NCBI GenBank assembly: GCA_025352345.1
Contig: JANXTP010000084.1
Span: 1 to 35,566 of the forward strand
Length of the DNA: 35,566 nucleotides
Direction: 5' to 3'
From: Burkholderiales bacterium
GTDB lineage: Bacteria > Pseudomonadota > Gammaproteobacteria > Burkholderiales > Burkholderiaceae_C
Shown: positions 29,324 to 35,566 of the stretch, in pieces
How positions within the stretch are numbered: position 1 is the first letter of the stretch
Layout: each line of letters starts with the position of its first letter
Translations under genes and position numbers: made by a program
The notes under the pieces: model-generated
What the model was told of the DNA's origin: nothing
Seen by the model: only the letters and a program-made list of their open reading frames with translations
Database searches by the model: none

Positions 29324-29360
29324 CCGGTTTCAAGGTTGTATCGGTTTGTCGTCAAACCGG
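29324..29360 (-). promoter_or_regulatory. Candidate leader switch: CCGGTTTG-acga-CAAACCG-N11-AAACCGG(AG)
   Basis: One segment (29353-29360) can pair perfectly with either of two downstream copies; the distal copy overlaps the Shine-Dalgarno of the 28048-29316 gene. Confidence 0.4.
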
Positions 29361-29462
29361 CGCCCGACTGTAGGGGTGCATTCCCGCAGGCGCCCGTGAA
29401 CCTCCGCTGCAGCGTGACTCACCCCACGCCGGCAGGCCTTCGATAATGCGGCTCGACCTTGC

Positions 29463-30848
29463 ATGCCTGACCCCATGTCCGCCTCCCATCCTCGTCCACC
29501 TGCCTCGTCCGTCAACGCCGCGTGGCAACAGCGCAGCGTCGCGAGCGTGTGGCACCCCTGCACGCAGATGCAGCGCATGGGCGAGGTGCCGCCGATCGCG
29601 ATCGCGCGGGCGCACGGGCCGTGGCTGGAAGACCACGAAGGCGGCCGCTATTTCGACGCCACCAGCTCGTGGTGGGTCAATCTGTTCGGCCATGCCGACG
29701 CGCGTATCAATACGGCACTGAAAGACCAGCTCGACACGCTGGAGCACGTGATGCTGGCCGGCTGCACCCACGCGCCGGCGGTCGAACTGGCCGAGCGCCT
29801 GTCGGCGCGCACCGGCCATGCACTCGGCCACACCTTCTTCGCGAGCGACGGCGCTTCGGCGGTCGAGATCGCGCTGAAGATGAGCTTCCACAGCTGGAAA
29901 AACCGCGGCCTGGGCGACAAGCGCGAATTCGTTTGCCTGCGCCACGGCTACCACGGCGAAACCATTGGCGCGCTGGCGGTCACCGATGTCGCGGTGTTCC
30001 GCGATGCCTACGACCCGCTGCTGATGCGTGCCCATGTGGTGATGGCGCCCGATGCGCGGCAGGCCGCGGCCGGCGAGTCGGCGGCCGAGGTGGCGCAGCG
30101 CGCGCTGGCCGAGCTGGCGACGCTGTTGGAGTCGCGCGCCGGGCAGATTGCCGCGCTGATCATCGAACCGCTGGTGCAGTGCGCCGCCGGCATGGCCATG
30201 CACGATGCGGCGTACCTGCGCGAGGTGCGTACGCTGTGCGATCGCTATCAGGTGCACCTGATCGCCGACGAGATCGCGGTCGGCTGCGGGCGCACCGGAA
30301 CCTTCTTCGCGTTCGAGCAGGCCGCAGCGAACAACGAGCCCGCGATCTGGCCCGACCTGCTGTGCCTGTCGAAAGGCATCAGCGGCGGCTACCTGCCGCT
30401 GTCGCTGGTGCTGTCCACCGGTGCGATCTACGAGGCTTTCCTCGACGACGACACCGCGCGCGGCTTCCTGCATTCGCATTCCTACACCGGCAACCCGCTG
30501 GCCTGCCGCGCCGCGCTGGCGGTGCTGGACCGCTTCGATGACGAGCCGGTGCTGCAGCGCAACCGCGAGACCGGCGCGTTGCTGACCGCGGCCCTTGCCG
30601 CGCGTCTCGATGGCGATGCGCGCATCGAGCACGTGCGCCAGCGCGGCATGATCTGGGCCTTCGATGTGCGTGAAGCGCATGCCGGCGTTCGATTCGCCGA
30701 GCGCTTCCACTTGGCCGGCCGCACGCAGGGCCTGCTGATCCGCCCGATCGGCCGCACGGTCTACCTGATGCCGCCGTATCTGCTGAACGACGAGCATGTC
30801 GCGTACCTCGCCGAGCGCGTGGTGGCGACGTTGAATTCGGTGCTGTGA
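29463..30848 (+). CDS. bioA: Adenosylmethionine-8-amino-7-oxononanoate aminotransferase
   Basis: [77 protein letters not shown]. Confidence 0.95.
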   Translation: MPDPMSASHPRPPASSVNAAWQQRSVASVWHPCTQMQRMGEVPPIAIARAHGPWLEDHEGGRYFDATSSWWVNLFGHADARINTALKDQLDTLEHVMLAGCTHAPAVELAERLSARTGHALGHTFFASDGASAVEIALKMSFHSWKNRGLGDKREFVCLRHGYHGETIGALAVTDVAVFRDAYDPLLMRAHVVMAPDARQAAAGESAAEVAQRALAELATLLESRAGQIAALIIEPLVQCAAGMAMHDAAYLREVRTLCDRYQVHLIADEIAVGCGRTGTFFAFEQAAANNEPAIWPDLLCLSKGISGGYLPLSLVLSTGAIYEAFLDDDTARGFLHSHSYTGNPLACRAALAVLDRFDDEPVLQRNRETGALLTAALAARLDGDARIEHVRQRGMIWAFDVREAHAGVRFAERFHLAGRTQGLLIRPIGRTVYLMPPYLLNDEHVAYLAERVVATLNSVL

Positions 30849-30873
30849 GCGCCTGCTGCTGATCCACCCCGCG

Positions 30874-32091
30874 ATGCTGAAGCACCTCGAACAGCAGCTG
30901 GCCGAGCGCGAGGCGCAATCACTGCGCCGTCATCGTCGTGTTGCCGAGACTGCCTGTGCGCCGCTGCAGAGCGTCACCGCACACGATGGTGCGCCACGCG
31001 AACTGCTGACGTTCTGCAGCAACGACTACCTGGGCCTGGCCAACCACCCGCTGCTGATCGAGGCGCTGGCCGAGGGCGCGCGGCTGTACGGCGCCGGCAG
31101 TGGCGCCTCGCACTTGATCAGCGGCCACTCGCGCGCGCACGCACTGCTGGAAGATGAGCTGGCCGAGATGCTGTCACCGCACGGGCCCGAGCTGCGCGCG
31201 CTGACGTTCTGCACCGGCTACATGGCCAACCTGGCGCTGCTGACCGCGCTGGGCGATGCGCAGACGACGATCTACAGCGACCTGTTGAACCACGCCTCGC
31301 TGATCGACGGCGCGCGGCTGGCCAAGGCGGCCGTCTACACCTATCCGCACAACGACCTCGCCGGCCTCGAACGCCGGATCGCTGCCTGCAGCACGCCGCG
31401 CAAGCTGATCGTCACTGACGGGGTGTTCAGCATGGACGGCGACCTGGCGCACCTGCCCCAGCTTCTGGCGCTGGCCGAGCGGCACGATGCTTACGTCGTG
31501 GTGGACGATGCGCACGGCTTCGGCGTGCTTGGCGTGCAGGGGCGCGGCGTGCTGTCGCATTTCGGCCTGTGCAGCGAGCGCCTGATCTGCATGGGCACGC
31601 TGGGCAAGGCGGCGGGCGTGGCCGGGGCGTTCGTCGCGGCGCACCGCACCGTCATCGACTGGCTGGTGCAGAGCGCGCGGGCCTACATCTACACCACCGC
31701 GTCGCCGCCGGCGGTGGTGCATGCGGTGCGCGCCAGCCTGCGGCTGATCCGCGGCGACGAGGGCGAGCAGCGGCGGCGCCATCTGGTGGAACTCGTTACC
31801 GCTTTCCGGCGCGGTGTGCCCGAGGTGTTGGGCGAGCTGCTGAGTGCGCGCGGCTGGCAGCTGGCGGCGTCGCAGACCGCGATCCAGCCGCTGGTCGTCG
31901 GCAGCAGCGAAGACGCGCTGGCCATGTCTGCCGCGTTGGAGTCGCAGGGTCTGTGGGTGCCGGCGATCCGGCCGCCGACCGTGCCGTCGGGCAGCGCGCG
32001 GCTGCGCATCACGCTGAGCGCAGCGCATGGCCCGGGTGATGTCGAGCGGCTGCTGTCGGCGCTGAAGTCGGCAGGAAAGGACATGGGATGA
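30874..32091 (+). CDS. bioF: 8-amino-7-oxononanoate synthase
   Basis: [75 protein letters not shown]. Confidence 0.95.
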   Translation: MLKHLEQQLAEREAQSLRRHRRVAETACAPLQSVTAHDGAPRELLTFCSNDYLGLANHPLLIEALAEGARLYGAGSGASHLISGHSRAHALLEDELAEMLSPHGPELRALTFCTGYMANLALLTALGDAQTTIYSDLLNHASLIDGARLAKAAVYTYPHNDLAGLERRIAACSTPRKLIVTDGVFSMDGDLAHLPQLLALAERHDAYVVVDDAHGFGVLGVQGRGVLSHFGLCSERLICMGTLGKAAGVAGAFVAAHRTVIDWLVQSARAYIYTTASPPAVVHAVRASLRLIRGDEGEQRRRHLVELVTAFRRGVPEVLGELLSARGWQLAASQTAIQPLVVGSSEDALAMSAALESQGLWVPAIRPPTVPSGSARLRITLSAAHGPGDVERLLSALKSAGKDMG

Positions 32092-32990
32092 CCAAGATGC
32101 TTGGCGCGGGTGAGCCGCCGACCGTGTTGCTCCTGATCGAGGCTGAGGTGCTGTGCGAGCCCGAGGCGCGAACGCAGGAGGCGGTGGACCTCGACCGCCC
32201 CTTGCGCGGCTGCTTCGTCACCGGCACCGACACCGAAGTCGGCAAGACTGTGATCACCGCTGGCCTGCTACACGCACTGGCTCGGCAGGGCCTGCGTGTC
32301 GCCGGCTACAAGCCGGTGGCGGCCGGCGCGGTGTGGCAAGCGGCAGCCAGCGGGCCCGGCGGCCATTGGCACAACGACGATGTCGAGGCTTTGCTTGCGG
32401 CGAGCAACATCGCGCTGACGCACAGCGAGGTCTGCCCCTGCCTGCTGGAAGAAGCCTGTGCGCCGCACCTCGCCGCGCGATTGGAAGGCGGGCGCATCGA
32501 ACCCGCGGTGCTGATCGCCGGCGCCCATCGCCTGATGCGGCGTTGCGATGCGCTGGTGGTCGAAGGGGTGGGCGGCTTCTGCGTGCCCTTGGTCGAAACC
32601 GACGTGCCGAACGCTGACGACGCGGCACAGGACGCCGCAGCCTCCCCGGCCACCGACACCGGCTGGGGTGCCGACGACCTGGCCGTCGCGCTTGATCTTC
32701 CAGTAATCCTGGTCGTCGGCCTGCGGCTCGGATGCATCAACCATGCACTGCTGACCGCCGAAGCGGTCACGGCACGCGGCCTGCGGCTGGCCGGCTGGGT
32801 CGCCAACCGCATCGAGCCCACCATGCCGCACGCCCAGCTCAACATCGACACGCTGAGCCGTGCATTGCAACAGCGACACGACGCGCCGCTGCTCGGCGTG
32901 GTGTCTCACCACGCACCCGCGACGCCGGCCCGGGTGGCGGATGAGTTGCGCAGCGACGCGGTGATCGATGCGCTCGGCTTGCAGGACTGA
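32088..32990 (+). CDS. bioD: Dethiobiotin synthetase
   Basis: [66 protein letters not shown]; start 32088 (ATGA overlap with bioF) or GTG 32184. Confidence 0.92.
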   Translation: MTKMLGAGEPPTVLLLIEAEVLCEPEARTQEAVDLDRPLRGCFVTGTDTEVGKTVITAGLLHALARQGLRVAGYKPVAAGAVWQAAASGPGGHWHNDDVEALLAASNIALTHSEVCPCLLEEACAPHLAARLEGGRIEPAVLIAGAHRLMRRCDALVVEGVGGFCVPLVETDVPNADDAAQDAAASPATDTGWGADDLAVALDLPVILVVGLRLGCINHALLTAEAVTARGLRLAGWVANRIEPTMPHAQLNIDTLSRALQQRHDAPLLGVVSHHAPATPARVADELRSDAVIDALGLQD

Positions 32991-33154
32991 ACCGCAAGCA
33001 AATGAATAACGTGCGCCCGCCTCACGCCGCTTCCGGTCCTGGGAGGGCGGTTAACGGGTTGTCGCCACGCACTTCGCGTTTCTGCATGAAGCTCCGTGAC
33101 GGCTGCCGGCTTGCCCGCTCGAGGTAAACGCTCGCCACACGTCAAAATCGGGGG

Positions 33155-34336
33155 ATGAACGATCGTTACCAAGAACAACGTCCCCCCGTGCAAGCCAGTC
33201 CGGAGGAGGAACAGGCCGCGGTTCGGGTGGACCGGGCGCAGACGGAGTTGATGCACGGCCGGGCCATCTGCCTGGTCGATCTTGCAGACGGCCTTCCTGC
33301 GGCTGCCGCGTCGTATCACCTGGTGGCTGCCGTCGAAACGTTGAACGCGGCGCGGCTCGCCTGGTTGTCGTCGTGGGGTGCGCCGCTGCAGCTACTGCTG
33401 ACGGCCGAGCGCGGCTCGGTTCTGGGCCTGTCGTTGTCGGTGCCGCCTGGCGCTGCGGTGTCGGTCTCGCTGCCAGTCGGTCTGCCACTGGGCACGTTGC
33501 TGGAATTGGCCGCGGTGACACCCGCGTCGGGGCCATCGGCGCCAACGGTATCGCTGTCGGTCGCGAAGCCCTCGACGGCGCAGCAACGGGTGCTTGACAG
33601 CGCTCTGACGCTGGCCAAAAACGGCCGCCTGATGCCCGCCTTGCTGGTCGTCGAGCTGCCGGCCGACGCTGCTGCGCGCCTGACCGAGGAGCAGTTGTTG
33701 TCGGTGTCCACTGCGGATGTGCAGCTCGCACCCGCCCGCGGCGAGCGCAGCTTGCGCCGCGTCAGCGATGCACAGGTGGCCATCGAGGCGCACGAGGACT
33801 GCGAGGTGGTGCTGTTTCGCGAGGACGCGGGCGGTGCCGAGCACCTGGCCATCATCGTCGGCCAGCCCGACTTCAGCCAGTCGGTGCTGCTGCGGCTGCA
33901 CTCGGCCTGCCTGACGGGTGATCTGCTCGGCAGCCTGCGCTGCGACTGTGGTGATCAGTTGCGCCGTGCCATCACCCGGCTGGCAGAGCACGGCGGCGTG
34001 CTGCTGTACCTGCAGCAAGAAGGCCGCTCGATCGGTCTGGCGAACAAGCTGCGTGCCTATCGCCTGCAGGATGAGGGCCTCGACACCATCGATGCCGATC
34101 GCTGCCTGGGTTTCATGGCCGACGAGCGCGACTACACGCCGGCGCTGGCGATGCTGAAGTCATTGGGCATCAAGCAAGTGCGGCTGCTGACCAATAACCC
34201 GAAGAAGATCGCCGCGATCGAAGCCGGCGGCATCGAGGTGGTCGAGCGGCTGGCCCTGTACGGCCCGGTCAACCCCTACAACGCGCGCTACATCGAGACC
34301 AAACAGCAGCGGGCCGGGCACCTGAAGGAAGACTGA
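33155..34336 (+). CDS. ribA: GTP cyclohydrolase II with degenerate RibB-like N-terminal region
   Basis: LRLHSACLTGDLLGSLRCDCGDQLRRAI, LLYLQQEGRSIGLANKLRAY, LLTNNPKKIAAIEAGGIEV. Confidence 0.92.
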   Translation: MNDRYQEQRPPVQASPEEEQAAVRVDRAQTELMHGRAICLVDLADGLPAAAASYHLVAAVETLNAARLAWLSSWGAPLQLLLTAERGSVLGLSLSVPPGAAVSVSLPVGLPLGTLLELAAVTPASGPSAPTVSLSVAKPSTAQQRVLDSALTLAKNGRLMPALLVVELPADAAARLTEEQLLSVSTADVQLAPARGERSLRRVSDAQVAIEAHEDCEVVLFREDAGGAEHLAIIVGQPDFSQSVLLRLHSACLTGDLLGSLRCDCGDQLRRAITRLAEHGGVLLYLQQEGRSIGLANKLRAYRLQDEGLDTIDADRCLGFMADERDYTPALAMLKSLGIKQVRLLTNNPKKIAAIEAGGIEVVERLALYGPVNPYNARYIETKQQRAGHLKED

Positions 34337-34343
34337 TCCGGCC

Positions 34344-34772
<429 letters not shown>

Positions 34773-34774
34773 CG

Positions 34775-35449
34775 TCAGTCTCGCCGGGCAGGTGTCGCGT
34801 TGATGTCGGTGTCGGTCTGCATCTCGCGCAGATCGTGCGCAAAGCCTTCGAGCTCGGCTTCGCAGGCACCGACCATCTTGCCGAAGATGTTGAAGGCCAG
34901 CACCGCCGGAATCGCGACTGCCAGGCCCGCCGCCGTCATCACCAGCGCTTCGCCGACCGGGCCGGACACGCGCTCAATGGTGATCGTGCCTGCGGACGCG
35001 ATGCTGACCAGTGCGTGATAGATGCCCCACACCGTGCCGAACAGGCCGATGAACGGTGCCGTGCTGCCGATCGATGCCAGCACCACCTGACCGAACTGCA
35101 GCTGCCGCAGCACCGCATGCAAGGCGTCGCGCAGGCGGCGCGTCAGTTGCGAGACGCGCTGGCCGTGGGCTTCGAGCGTGCGCGCATTCGGTTGGGCGGT
35201 GGCGGCCGACAGCAAGGGCGTCAGCACCTGCTCGCGGTCGAAGGCGGCGAGCTGCGTTCGGGCGGCTTGCAGATCGGCGGCGGCCCAGAACGCCGGCACT
35301 GCCCGGGCGATGTCGCTGCGCACGCGGCGCAGCAGCCAGCCCTTCCAGAAGATCAGCACCCAGGCGCTGATCGACATCAGCAGCAGCAGCGCCGCGACGC
35401 TGCGCGTCACCGCGTCGCCCTGGCCCCAGAAGGTGGCGAGCCCGCCCAT
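34775..35449 (-). CDS. exbB: ExbB/TolQ/MotA family proton channel protein
   Basis: Three TM segments; LASIGSTAPFIGLFGTVWGIYHALVSIA, VGEALVMTAAGLAVAIPAVLAFN. Confidence 0.92.
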   Translation of the reverse strand: MGGLATFWGQGDAVTRSVAALLLLMSISAWVLIFWKGWLLRRVRSDIARAVPAFWAAADLQAARTQLAAFDREQVLTPLLSAATAQPNARTLEAHGQRVSQLTRRLRDALHAVLRQLQFGQVVLASIGSTAPFIGLFGTVWGIYHALVSIASAGTITIERVSGPVGEALVMTAAGLAVAIPAVLAFNIFGKMVGACEAELEGFAHDLREMQTDTDINATPARRD

Positions 35450-35451
35450 GT

Positions 35452-35566
35452 TCAGCGGATGCCGAGCACGTCGTCCATGCCGAACAGACCGCGGTTGGCC
35501 GGCGAGGAAGCGCGCGGCGCGCAGGCTGCCCTGTGCGTAGCCGGCGCGGCTGCTCGCGCGGTGCGT
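35452..35566 (-). CDS. dapB: 3' end of 4-hydroxy-tetrahydrodipicolinate reductase (partial)
   Basis: Translation of the minus strand to the window edge: [37 protein letters not shown], matching the DapB C-terminus. Confidence 0.8.
   Translation of the reverse strand, partial: [37 protein letters not shown]

Noticed and set aside
29352-30797. 481-aa minus-strand ORF opposite bioA
   Set aside because: bioA is strongly conserved; the antisense frame has no domain
32991-33154. Possible FMN riboswitch upstream of ribA
   Set aside because: No RFN-element conserved segments recognisable in the 164-bp gap
33158-33167. AACGATCGTT palindrome at the ribA start
   Set aside because: 10-bp palindrome overlapping the coding start; expected by chance and no supporting copies

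Overview
Chromosomal, high-GC window that reads like a beta-proteobacterium (Burkholderiales-type gene content and order; inference from protein flavour only). No rRNA, tRNA, CRISPR array, phage or IS element was recognised. Recognisable content, left to right: a minus-strand operon with a NikR-like ribbon-helix-helix regulator and a NitT/TauT-type ABC substrate-binding protein; a GAF-GGDEF protein and a small degenerate GGDEF (GGDQF) protein; a DUF2946-like protein, a CSSCGC outer-membrane-type protein and a TlpA-like thioredoxin; a minus-strand metabolic run pgk-pyk-fba-purC-TPR-pabBC-tlpA; AzlC/AzlD; folB; a standalone formaldehyde-activating enzyme (fae) divergent from hydroxypyruvate isomerase (hyi); a DsbD-like, ChaN-like and FMN-reductase run; a hybrid sensor kinase; a MOSC protein; a second GGDEF protein; a divergent HD-GYP-like protein; bioA-bioF-bioD; ribA with a degenerate RibB-like N-terminus; and exbD-exbB with the 3' end of dapB. 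The best leads are: (1) the NikR-like regulator, in which two of the four canonical Ni ligands are replaced, inside an ABC operon with a 28-bp NikR-geometry inverted repeat upstream; (2) a leader with mutually exclusive pairings over the Shine-Dalgarno of the HD-GYP-like gene; (3) a GGDQF protein that keeps the RxxD I-site; (4) fae/hyi; (5) the Cys-rich DUF2946/OMP/TlpA locus with a long intergenic hairpin. I found no unambiguous new defence or mobile system.
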